From positions 1 to 5,970 of the forward strand of contig JASLXL010000078.1 of assembly GCA_030740335.1 (NCBI GenBank): a stretch of DNA of 5,970 bases. Direction: 5' to 3'. Both the position numbers and the translations under genes were made by a program. The notes beneath the pieces were generated by a model. That model made no database searches, was not told where the DNA came from, and saw nothing but the letters and a program-made list of their open reading frames with translations. Of this stretch, positions 1-5,353 are shown one piece after another; within the stretch, counting starts at the first letter, position 1; every line of letters begins with the position of its first letter. This DNA comes from SAR202 cluster bacterium. Lineage in GTDB: Bacteria > Chloroflexota > Dehalococcoidia > SAR202 > CAJWER01.

Positions 1-185
1 GAGAATGGTGGATCGAGCCGGTCGATCGCCAAGTTGAGCCCGAGGCGTTCCAGGGCGGAGACGTAGACGGGCGCCGCGGCGGCCAGGGTCGTCGTGATCA
101 AGACACCGGCGAAGATGCTTGCCAGAAGTGGCCAGTCATCCACAAACCGTTTGAAAACTAGTCTCGACAGAGAGAGCGGGGGCAT
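1..185 (-). CDS. ABC transporter permease, FtsX-like family (N-terminal fragment, cut by window edge)
   Basis: The minus-strand frame starts at an ATG (185-183) and stays open for 61 codons to the left edge, so only the N-terminus is visible. It reads MPPLSLSRLVFKRFVDDWPL, then a hydrophobic stretch at about residues 19-45 (a probable first membrane helix), then an extracytoplasmic-looking segment with the pattern APVYVSALERLGLN. A basic/aromatic start, a DDW-type entry into the first helix and a following YxxALERLGL segment recall, from memory, the FtsX/MacB-like permeases that are abundant in Chloroflexota; these work with an ATP-binding subunit in export or lipoprotein handling. A weak Shine-Dalgarno-like GTGAGG lies about 7 nt upstream of the ATG. 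The gene diverges from the deacetylase cluster. The permease assignment rests on 61 residues only; another multi-pass membrane protein is possible. Confidence 0.62.
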   Translation of the reverse strand, partial: MPPLSLSRLVFKRFVDDWPLLASIFAGVLITTTLAAAAPVYVSALERLGLNLAIDRLDPPF

Positions 186-497
186 TGCCAGGCCTCACTA
201 GGAGCCCTAATGTTGTCGCAGACGGACACGGAGTGCGCTCAGCAATTTACGCACAAGTTCGACCTGGTGACATCGGCACTGTCTGCGGTGAAAACCGATA
301 GAGGACTCTAACATAACATAGCTACGGGATCGTCACGATTTGGCAGTGCGCGATTCTTCGTACTACGCCCCTGCCCGATGCTTAGATTCTGGACGTTTAC
401 CTGTCAGTCACGGCCCCCGGGATGTGGCTGGATTGGCTGCGGTGGAGAAGCTGTGCGGCCATGTGTCGATGGTTCTCCTGGCTCCACGCATGATGCC
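186..497. other. Divergent intergenic spacer without recognisable gene
   Basis: This stretch separates the leftward permease from the rightward deacetylase cluster. A plus-strand reading frame is open from an ATG at 378 into the first deacetylase, but its product before position 561 looks non-coding in composition and resembles nothing I know. The rest holds only weak inverted repeats (CGCAGAC at 217-223 with GTCTGCG at 281-287; GTGCG at 233-237 with CGCAC at 250-254) that I do not assign a role. I see no convincing promoter for the permease gene. Confidence 0.5.
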
Positions 498-526
498 TTG
501 ACTCAGGGAGAGACCGCCCATAAAAT
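498..526 (+). promoter_or_regulatory. Sigma-70-type promoter of the deacetylase cluster
   Basis: A TTGACT box (498-503; 5 of 6 match to TTGACA) and a TAAAAT box (521-526; 5 of 6 match to TATAAT) are separated by exactly 17 nt. Transcription would start near 533, giving a leader of about 28 nt before the TTG start at 561. This placement independently argues against the upstream ATG at 378 being the real start. It is a motif match only. Confidence 0.6.
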
Positions 527-546
527 TGCGGGCATCTTTTCGCTAC

Positions 547-553
547 AAGGAGG
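547..553 (+). promoter_or_regulatory. Strong ribosome binding site deciding a TTG start
   Basis: AAGGAGG is a full complement to the 16S rRNA 3' end and lies 7 nt before the TTG at 561. The paralogue downstream has GGAGGAG (1524-1530), 5 nt before its own TTG at 1536. The matching arrangement in both copies supports TTG as the genuine start codon of both genes. Confidence 0.8.
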
Positions 554-560
554 CATTCCA

Positions 561-1412
561 TTGGGTCAGAACCTTCGTATTCTCAGCGTCAACGCTCACC
601 CACACGATTTCACTCACTACGCTGGCACGCTCGGGATTCATGTGGCATCTGGGGACGAGGTTACGGTCGTCAGTGTCACCACCGGCGAGGCTACTCACAA
701 CGAGGCACTCCACGATGAGCTGATGAAGCCGGAGGTGGAGCGCGACCCCGCTATCATCAACCAGGGGGTCGGGGACTACAGCGCTGTGAAAGCGAAGGAG
801 TTGGAGGAGGCCTGTGCCATTTTCGGCATCACAGATGTCAGAATCCTTGGCTTCCCGCAGCCCTATCGGGTCTCCCTATTTCCGGAGTCGATCGACGCTC
901 TTCGGGACGTAATCATGGAGACGAGGCCTCATGTCATGATTACCCAGAGCCCGCACACCGCTACCCGCAACGGCATGGCGGCCAGGATGCCTGACGACCA
1001 TGAGGAGACCGCCTTCATGAGTCTGGAGGCTCGGAGCCGGGCGGCCACTGCCACCCCGGGTGACACCGTGGCCCCACATACGATAGCTGCCATATACTAC
1101 CCCGGTGTTTATTATCAGAACAATGAATTCGACTTCGTGGTCGACATCACCGACTGGTTCGAGAAGCGAGTTGCGGCCGAGGACAAGTACATCAGCCAGG
1201 GGCACTATCCAGCCTGGTCCCGGAAACGGATGGAGGTCTCGCTTGGCAATGCGGGTTGGTTCGCGGGGACCATGTACGGTGAGGGCTTCGTGCGCGATAA
1301 GACTGAACTGGTGCCGAGGATTACTGTCGCTGAATCGGCTCTAAGGCGGGCCACAGAGCCAGTAGGCGACCACTACGAGCGCATGGTAGGCGAGAGGCCG
1401 CCTACAGACTAA
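561..1412 (+). CDS. PIG-L/LmbE-family N-deacetylase, tandem copy 1
   Basis: A 283-residue cytoplasmic protein (no signal peptide or membrane helix) of the PIG-L/LmbE/MshB family, zinc hydrolases that remove N-acyl groups from amino-sugar conjugates. The zinc motif is near the N-terminus (NAHPHD, His13 and Asp16), and the third ligand is most likely His147 in PDDHEETAF. Canonical members read AHPDD and HxDH; here the general-base Asp is replaced by His15, and the position of the second catalytic His holds Pro144. The TTG start is chosen because of AAGGAGG, the promoter at 498-526 and agreement with copy 2; an ATG at 378 in the same frame is rejected. It is about 75% identical to the next gene over the full length, without gaps. 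The substrate is unknown. The family call is firm; activity is inferred. A perfect 7-bp hairpin covers the last codons (1386-1405). Confidence 0.9.
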   Translation: MGQNLRILSVNAHPHDFTHYAGTLGIHVASGDEVTVVSVTTGEATHNEALHDELMKPEVERDPAIINQGVGDYSAVKAKELEEACAIFGITDVRILGFPQPYRVSLFPESIDALRDVIMETRPHVMITQSPHTATRNGMAARMPDDHEETAFMSLEARSRAATATPGDTVAPHTIAAIYYPGVYYQNNEFDFVVDITDWFEKRVAAEDKYISQGHYPAWSRKRMEVSLGNAGWFAGTMYGEGFVRDKTELVPRITVAESALRRATEPVGDHYERMVGERPPTD

Positions 1413-1418
1413 GTGCTT

Positions 1419-1449
1419 GCTCCGCCACAGCCCCGTGTTGGGGCGGAGC
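1419..1449 (+). repeat. GC-rich inverted repeat between the two deacetylase genes
   Basis: GCTCCGCC (1419-1426) pairs with GGCGGAGC (1442-1449). An alternative inner pairing is CCCC (1431-1434) with GGGG (1440-1443) around GTGTT. It starts 7 nt after the stop of copy 1. There is no following T-run, so it is not a standard intrinsic terminator; it could partly block readthrough or protect the upstream mRNA end. Confidence 0.5.
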
Positions 1450-1535
1450 GCTTGAACCGTTGGATTGGAAACGGGAACCGGCACGGTCCGCCTAATCGAA
1501 TGGCGGGTCACTTTTTGCGGGATGGAGGAGTTCCA

Positions 1536-2387
1536 TTGAGCCAGAAACTTCGAGTTCTCGGCGTCAACGCCCACCCACACGATTTTACCTGGTACTCGGG
1601 CACGCTCGGCATCCATGCGGCATCGGGCGATGCTGTCACGGTTGTTAGTGTTACGACCGGCGAATCAGCCCACAACGAATCTCTCCACGACGAGTTGATG
1701 AAGCCAGAGGCAGAGCGCGATCCTGCTATCGTCAACCAGAAGCCCGGCGATTTCAGCGCCCTCAAGGCAAAGGAGATGGAAGAAGCCTGCGCAATATTTG
1801 GCATCACCGATGTCAGGCACCTTGGCTTCCCGATGCCATTCAAGGTAGCCGAGTACCCTGAGTCGGTGCGGGCCCTCCGGGAGGTGATTCTGGATGTGCG
1901 GCCTCACATCATGATTACCCAGAGTCCGTTCCTGAACGGCCACCAAGGGAAGACGTCGGGCGCGACCGATGACCACTACGAGACCGCATTCATGAGCCTG
2001 GAGGCTCGCAGTCAGGCGGCTAATCCCGTCTTCGGCGATACCGAAGCGCCCCATGCCATAGCGACCGTCTACTACCCTGGCGTCTATTTTCAGAACGAGG
2101 AGTTCGACTTTGTAGTCGACATCACCGACTGGTTCGAGAAGCGAGTTGCGGCCGAGGACAAGTACATCAGTCAAGGCCACTACCCTGCCTGGTCCCGCCG
2201 GCGGATGGAAGTCTCGCTGGGCAACGTCGGGTGGTTCGCGGGGACGATGTACGGGGAGGCCTTCGTACGTGAGAAACCGGAGCTGGTGTCTAGGATGACT
2301 GTAGCCGAATCGGATCTGAGACGTGTCTCGGAGCCCATCGGAGACTACTACGGCCGCATAGTGGGCGAGAGGCCGCCAGCACACTAG
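1536..2387 (+). CDS. PIG-L/LmbE-family N-deacetylase, tandem copy 2
   Basis: A second 283-residue PIG-L-family protein, starting at TTG behind GGAGGAG. By my count 211 of 283 positions are identical to copy 1, with no gaps. Putative zinc ligands His13, Asp16 and His147 are retained (NAHPHD; TDDHYETAF), with the same His15 in place of the usual Asp; position 144 is Thr. Differences from copy 1 concentrate at residues 131-144 and 163-166, next to the third zinc ligand, where substrate would be expected to bind, while residues 191-221 are identical. This suggests the same chemistry on different substrates. The gene is 123 nt downstream of copy 1. Its leader is a degraded copy of the leader of copy 1, lacking a recognisable -35 box, so cotranscription from 498-526 is likely. 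An in-frame ATG at 1500 is an alternative start but has no ribosome binding site. Confidence 0.9.
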   Translation: MSQKLRVLGVNAHPHDFTWYSGTLGIHAASGDAVTVVSVTTGESAHNESLHDELMKPEAERDPAIVNQKPGDFSALKAKEMEEACAIFGITDVRHLGFPMPFKVAEYPESVRALREVILDVRPHIMITQSPFLNGHQGKTSGATDDHYETAFMSLEARSQAANPVFGDTEAPHAIATVYYPGVYFQNEEFDFVVDITDWFEKRVAAEDKYISQGHYPAWSRRRMEVSLGNVGWFAGTMYGEAFVREKPELVSRMTVAESDLRRVSEPIGDYYGRIVGERPPAH

Positions 2388-2393
2388 TTTTTT
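2361..2393 (+). terminator. Weak terminator-like hairpin plus T-run at the end of deacetylase copy 2
   Basis: GGCG (2364-2367) pairs with CGCC (2374-2377) around AGAGGC. The stem extends through GTG/CAC (2361-2363/2380-2382) across a 2-nt bulge. Five bases later comes a run of six T (2388-2393). The stem lies inside the last codons and is short, so termination would be partial at best. It may separate the deacetylases from the acetyltransferase gene. Confidence 0.3.
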
Positions 2394-2503
2394 CCGGGCC
2401 CTTCCTGTTGTTTTCGCCGCATGCCGGGTTGGACACTCTTTTCGCCCTTTTCCGCAGATTGTCTTCCCGTGTGAGCCGTCTTGGGGCGACTGGAGGATCA
2501 CCA

Positions 2504-3703
2504 ATGGACCTTGAAATCCGAGCTATCACGCCTGAAGAGACCGAGGGGTTCATCAGAGCGACGTCGATGGCCTTCGGGCAGCCACCTAGCGACGAGGACA
2601 TGGCCCAGCGCCCTTCCATGAAGGAGCTCGAACGCTCTCTGGCGGCCTATGATAATGGCAGCATGGTTGGGGGGGCGCACTCGCGCTCTTTTCGCATGAA
2701 AGTGCCCGGTGGCGAGCTGCCGACAGCCGGAGTTCTCGACGTCACGGTGGCGTCGACCCACCGGAGGCGGGGCATCCTGACCGCCCTGATGGTGGATCAG
2801 CTGAAGGGGGGTCAGGAGCGTGGTGAGCCTCTTGCGGCCCTCTTCGCCTCGGAGAGTGTCATTTACGGCCGCTTTGGCTACGGTATCGCTACCGTCCACG
2901 AGAGGTGGAGTGTTGACAGGCCGTACACGGCGTATGCGACGCCCTACGAGCTAACGGGGCGCCTGAAGTTTGTTGGACCCGAGCAGATGCGCAGGATCTT
3001 TCCAGAGGTGTACCGCCGGGCCACCGCCTTCCGACCAGGGGCTATCGAGAGGCCTGCCGATGTGTGGGACTTGATTGTGACCGATTACCCTCCGGATCGC
3101 GGAGGGGCCAGCGCCTATTTCCACGTGGCATATTACGGAACAGTCGGGAATCTTGACGGCTATGTCTCTTACCGCATCAATGGCAGCACGTTGAGCGTAC
3201 ATGAGCTGATGTCGACGACGGACGAGGCCCATGCTGCCCTGTGGCGGTTCTGCTTCGATGTGGACTTGATCAGTTCGACGGCGGGAGGGCAGCGGCCTGT
3301 GGACGATCCTCTGCCTTGGATGATGGCAGACCCGCGGCAATTGAAGCGCACTCCGTACGATGGCTTGTGGGTGCGTCTTGTGGATCTTCCCGCCGCGTTG
3401 GCGGGCAGAACATATGCGAGCGAAGGGCGGCTTGTTCTTGAGGTGCGCGACGAATCTTGCCCATGGAACGATGGCCGCTATGTTCTTGATGGAGGGCCTG
3501 AGGGCGCGACGTGCCGTCCAGCCGACGCAAAGCCCGATCTGGCACTATCGGCGGCGGACCTAGCCGCCGCCTACCTGGGCACGGTCTCATTCACAACGCT
3601 GTCTCATGCCGGTCGCGTCGAGCAGGTGTCGGAGGGGGCCCTGGCCCTGGCAGACGCTATGTTTGTGGCAGCTCTTAAGCCGTGGTGCCCCTACATATTC
3701 TAG
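2504..3703 (+). CDS. Eis-like GNAT N-acetyltransferase
   Basis: A 399-residue protein of the Eis family: an N-terminal GNAT acetyltransferase domain (about 1-140), a second GNAT-like fold (about 141-285) and a C-terminal SCP2-like domain (about 290-399). The acetyl-CoA loop is seen as VTVASTHRRRGILTALM (80-96), and the hallmark ASESVIYGRFGYG follows at 115-127. Tyr121 probably corresponds to the general acid of mycobacterial Eis. The protein ends in Phe, as Eis does, where the free C-terminal carboxylate acts as base. Eis enzymes form hexamers and acetylate amines on substrates such as aminoglycosides, polyamines or lysines; the substrate here is unknown. The ATG at 2504 follows GGAGGA (2492-2497) by 6 nt and is preferred to an in-frame ATG-like extension to 2408. 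It lies 116 nt after the deacetylases on the same strand; no convincing promoter of its own was seen. Confidence 0.9.
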   Translation: MDLEIRAITPEETEGFIRATSMAFGQPPSDEDMAQRPSMKELERSLAAYDNGSMVGGAHSRSFRMKVPGGELPTAGVLDVTVASTHRRRGILTALMVDQLKGGQERGEPLAALFASESVIYGRFGYGIATVHERWSVDRPYTAYATPYELTGRLKFVGPEQMRRIFPEVYRRATAFRPGAIERPADVWDLIVTDYPPDRGGASAYFHVAYYGTVGNLDGYVSYRINGSTLSVHELMSTTDEAHAALWRFCFDVDLISSTAGGQRPVDDPLPWMMADPRQLKRTPYDGLWVRLVDLPAALAGRTYASEGRLVLEVRDESCPWNDGRYVLDGGPEGATCRPADAKPDLALSAADLAAAYLGTVSFTTLSHAGRVEQVSEGALALADAMFVAALKPWCPYIF

Positions 3704-3709
3704 GTACTG

Positions 3710-3808
3710 GTGTTGCGCACGCTACGTTGGACGGGGCTGGTGTTGCTATGGGCGGTGTTGGCGATCGGATTTGGGAAGAGCGCAAAGCCCCCAGAGCCAG
3801 TCCTCTAG
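3710..3808 (+). CDS. Possible 32-residue single-helix membrane protein
   Basis: A short frame starts at GTG 3710 (or the adjacent TTG), 6 nt after the acetyltransferase stop and in the same frame, and ends at TAG 3806-3808. It reads VLRTLRWTGLVLLWAVLAIG, then a short polar tail with KSAKPPEP. Basic residues precede a hydrophobic stretch at about residues 7-22, typical of a tiny inner-membrane protein. No good ribosome binding site is present; translation could be coupled to termination of the acetyltransferase. It overlaps the 3' end of the converging oxidoreductase by 4 nt. I do not recognise a family. It may be a chance frame or a gene remnant. Confidence 0.3.
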   Translation: MLRTLRWTGLVLLWAVLAIGFGKSAKPPEPVL

Positions 3809-4410
3809 GCTGAAAAACGATCCTCTTTCCAGGGATCGCCCTCCATGTGGTACCCGCGTACCTCCCAGAAACCCGGAGCGTCTTTTGTCATGAACTCTAT
3901 GCCGTTGACCCACTTGGCGCTCTTCCATCCGTAGCGTTTTGGCACCACCAGCCTCAGTGGGCCACCGTGGTCGGCCTCAAGTGCTGCGCCGTCGTGTTTG
4001 TAGGCGTACAGCACGTCATTGTCGGTGGCGACCTCCAACGACATGTTTGTCGTGTAGCCACCGTAGCAGTGCACCATGACATGCGAAGCCCCGGGTCCTA
4101 GCTTGACCAGCTTCATGACCTCAGTGAACGCGATGCCCTCCCAGGTATTTTGCAGGCGGCTCCACTGTGTAACGCAGTGGAACTCGGCCCCCAGCGTGGT
4201 CTTTTCCAGGTCCATGAACTGCTTCCAGTCCAGAGTTACCTCTTGATCGACCCGGCCGAAGATGCGGAAGCGCCATTTATCGAGGTCGATGCTCTGGATC
4301 GGGCCGAATGTCAGGACGGGGAATTTTTCTGTCACGAACTGACCAGGCGGCGCATTTTCGTCGTCCCCGTTTTGGGCCGACCTGGTAATTCGACCAAGTT
4401 TTTTGAGCAT
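3805..4410 (-). CDS. Sulfite oxidase-family molybdopterin-dependent oxidoreductase, compact YuiH-like type
   Basis: A 201-residue protein of the sulfite oxidase/YedY fold (COG2041 type), which binds a molybdopterin cofactor and carries out oxotransfer or related redox chemistry. The conserved Cys that ligates molybdenum is Cys79 in EFHCVTQWS. Further family blocks are VHCYGGYTTNMSLE (113-126), YAYKHDGAALEADHGGPLRL (about 135-154) and PKRYGWKSAKWVNGIEF (157-173). There is no Tat or Sec signal and no heme or dimerisation domain, so it is the short, probably cytoplasmic form of about 200 residues. The ATG at 4410-4408 is chosen for GGGAGGA 3-4 nt upstream (4420-4414); the frame extends further to 4488 without a ribosome binding site. 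The gene converges on the acetyltransferase and is divergent from the peroxiredoxin. The physiological substrate and electron partner are not evident. Confidence 0.92.
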   Translation of the reverse strand: MLKKLGRITRSAQNGDDENAPPGQFVTEKFPVLTFGPIQSIDLDKWRFRIFGRVDQEVTLDWKQFMDLEKTTLGAEFHCVTQWSRLQNTWEGIAFTEVMKLVKLGPGASHVMVHCYGGYTTNMSLEVATDNDVLYAYKHDGAALEADHGGPLRLVVPKRYGWKSAKWVNGIEFMTKDAPGFWEVRGYHMEGDPWKEDRFSA

Positions 4411-4425
4411 ATGTCCTCCCGCGGG

Positions 4426-4458
4426 CCGTTGTAGACAGACTGCCACATTGTACAACGG
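4426..4458. promoter_or_regulatory. Perfect 8-bp dyad upstream of the oxidoreductase (candidate operator)
   Basis: CCGTTGTA (4426-4433) and TACAACGG (4451-4458) form a perfect inverted repeat with a 17-nt spacer. On the minus strand a TACAAT box (4452-4447; 5 of 6 match to TATAAT) overlaps one arm, although a -35 box is poor. Transcription from it would start near 4440, so the arms would flank the start site, a geometry that suits a repressor. If transcription starts further upstream, the arms could instead form an mRNA hairpin just ahead of the ribosome binding site. A CCCGCGGG palindrome (4418-4425) adjoins. Confidence 0.45.
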
Positions 4459-4601
4459 TGACTCTACGGGGTTTCTCTCACCCATCATGTTGGCATGTCC
4501 CCTATCTGCCTTCCTCCCTCTACAAAGAAATTCTTAGTAGGCGCGCTGCAGTTGGTACAGCAACGTACCGTGGTTTAGCCCGCGGGTCGATGGTTAGAAG
4601 G

Positions 4602-4666
4602 CTCACTCTGAGCGAGTTTCCGACCACCCCGAGCCAGAATCCGCTCACCCCGAGCTGGAGAGCTGT
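4602..4666. repeat. Three short direct repeats phased at exactly 21 nt
   Basis: CACTCTGAGC (4604), CACCCCGAGC (4625) and CACCCCGAGC (4646) start 21 nt apart, two helical turns. The first two units share about 14 of 21 bases, including a TCCG block; the third matches only over its first 10. The first is also a near-palindrome (CTCACTC T GAGCGAG, 4602-4616). This fits either an operator array on one DNA face or remains of a dispersed short palindromic repeat. Confidence 0.4.
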
Positions 4667-4710
4667 GGGCCCCATGAGAGGGCGGCTTGGCGACATGGTG
4701 AGCGAAAAAA

Positions 4711-4739
4711 TTCACTTTTAGTGCGGCTTCGTGTAGGAT
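4711..4739 (+). promoter_or_regulatory. Candidate sigma-70 promoter of the peroxiredoxin gene
   Basis: TTCACT (4711-4716; 4 of 6) and TAGGAT (4734-4739; 4 of 6) are separated by 17 nt. Transcription would start near 4746, about 20 nt before the ATG at 4767. The ribosome binding site GAAGAGG (4754-4760) follows at suitable spacing. Boxes are moderate matches. Confidence 0.42.
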
Positions 4740-4766
4740 TACCGAACCCCACCGAAGAGGCTCTAA

Positions 4767-5231
4767 ATGACTCTGCAACCTGGCGACGCCGCACCCGAGT
4801 TTACACTACCCTCCTCCGATGGCGGAGAGGTATCCCTGTCCGGTCTTCGAGGGAAGAAGGTGATCCTCTACTTCTATCCCAAGGACGACACGCCAGGCTG
4901 TACCAAGGAGGCTTGCGGCTTCCGAGATAGCCACGATGAAATCATAGAAGAGGGGGCAGTGGTTCTCGGCGTGAGCGCAGATGACCTTGGCTCCCACGCC
5001 GAGTTCATCAACAAGTTCAATCTGAATTTCCCCTTGTTGGCCGATGAGGACAAGGTGGTTGCGACCTCCTACGGCGCGTGGGGCGAGAAGCAACTATATG
5101 GGAAGATGGTCATCGGCATGATCCGAAAGACGTTCATCATCGACGAGCAGGGCAAGTTGCAGAAGATATGGCAACAGGTGCAGCCAGAGGGCCATGCCGG
5201 TCACGTCCTGAAGGCGATCAGGTCCAGTTGA
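4767..5231 (+). CDS. bcp: Thioredoxin-dependent peroxiredoxin, PrxQ/Bcp type
   Basis: A 154-residue peroxiredoxin of the usual length for the PrxQ/Bcp class, which reduces hydrogen peroxide and organic hydroperoxides using thioredoxin in the cytoplasm. It has the N-terminal GDAAPEFTLPSSDG block (6-19), the strand VILYFYPKD (32-40) and the active site DTPGCTKEACGFRD (41-54). Cys45 is the peroxidatic cysteine in the TPxC motif and Cys50 the resolving cysteine, so this is the two-cysteine PrxQ form. A WGEK segment and RKTFIIDEQGKL toward the C-terminus complete the family pattern. ATG 4767 follows GAAGAGG by 6 nt. It is divergent from the molybdopterin oxidoreductase and lies just upstream of an efflux pump on the same strand; redox-dependent control is plausible but no known binding site was recognised. 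Confidence 0.96.
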   Translation: MTLQPGDAAPEFTLPSSDGGEVSLSGLRGKKVILYFYPKDDTPGCTKEACGFRDSHDEIIEEGAVVLGVSADDLGSHAEFINKFNLNFPLLADEDKVVATSYGAWGEKQLYGKMVIGMIRKTFIIDEQGKLQKIWQQVQPEGHAGHVLKAIRSS

Positions 5232-5251
5232 GTCGGCGCCAACTCCGACTC
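5230..5251 (+). repeat. Perfect 7-bp hairpin at the peroxiredoxin stop codon
   Basis: GAGTCGG (5230-5236) pairs with CCGACTC (5245-5251) around an 8-nt loop and overlaps the TGA stop. No T-run follows, so it is not a typical terminator. It could stabilise the peroxiredoxin message or reduce readthrough into the pump gene 20 nt later. Confidence 0.4.
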
Positions 5252-5353
5252 CGACGTCCAGTAACTTAATAGGAGCGCGACGTAGCCTCCAATCGCTCCC
5301 CTGACGAAGTCCAGGCTACTCCCGGCGACGCCCTGGGCGTCGCCGACGAGTTC

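Larger units (their letters stand above)
4411..4766. other. Divergent intergenic region between oxidoreductase and peroxiredoxin
   Basis: 356 nt with no gene I can support. It contains the dyad at 4426-4458, a small inverted repeat GGTAC/GTACC (4554-4558/4565-4569), the 21-nt-phased repeats at 4602-4666 and the peroxiredoxin promoter. Open frames here on both strands translate into low-complexity, unfamiliar sequence. Confidence 0.6.

Noticed and set aside
378..560. ATG-initiated N-terminal extension of deacetylase copy 1
   Set aside because: A sigma-70-like promoter (498-526) and AAGGAGG lie inside it, the extension has no counterpart in copy 2, and the family begins just before the AHPxD motif.
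1413..1535. GTG-initiated extension of deacetylase copy 2 (also ATG 1500)
   Set aside because: It begins right after the previous stop with no ribosome binding site; GGAGGAG precedes TTG 1536, matching copy 1.
1665..2504. Long minus-strand frame of 279 codons
   Set aside because: It is antisense to deacetylase copy 2, is reproduced in part opposite copy 1, and its translation matches no fold or motif; it follows from codon bias of the real genes.
3790..3815. Possible bidirectional terminator between the converging acetyltransferase and oxidoreductase genes
   Set aside because: Only a 4-bp AGCC/GGCT stem with a long loop and a short A-run is present; too weak to call.
4554..4569. GGTAC/GTACC inverted repeat
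   Set aside because: Five-bp arms are common by chance; no promoter element next to it.
4602..4666. CRISPR array
   Set aside because: Units are 10 bp with 11-nt gaps, far shorter than CRISPR repeats and spacers, and no cas gene is nearby.
4458..4721. Plus-strand 87-codon frame in the divergent spacer
   Set aside because: No ribosome binding site, unfamiliar composition, and it includes the 21-nt repeats and overlaps the probable peroxiredoxin promoter.
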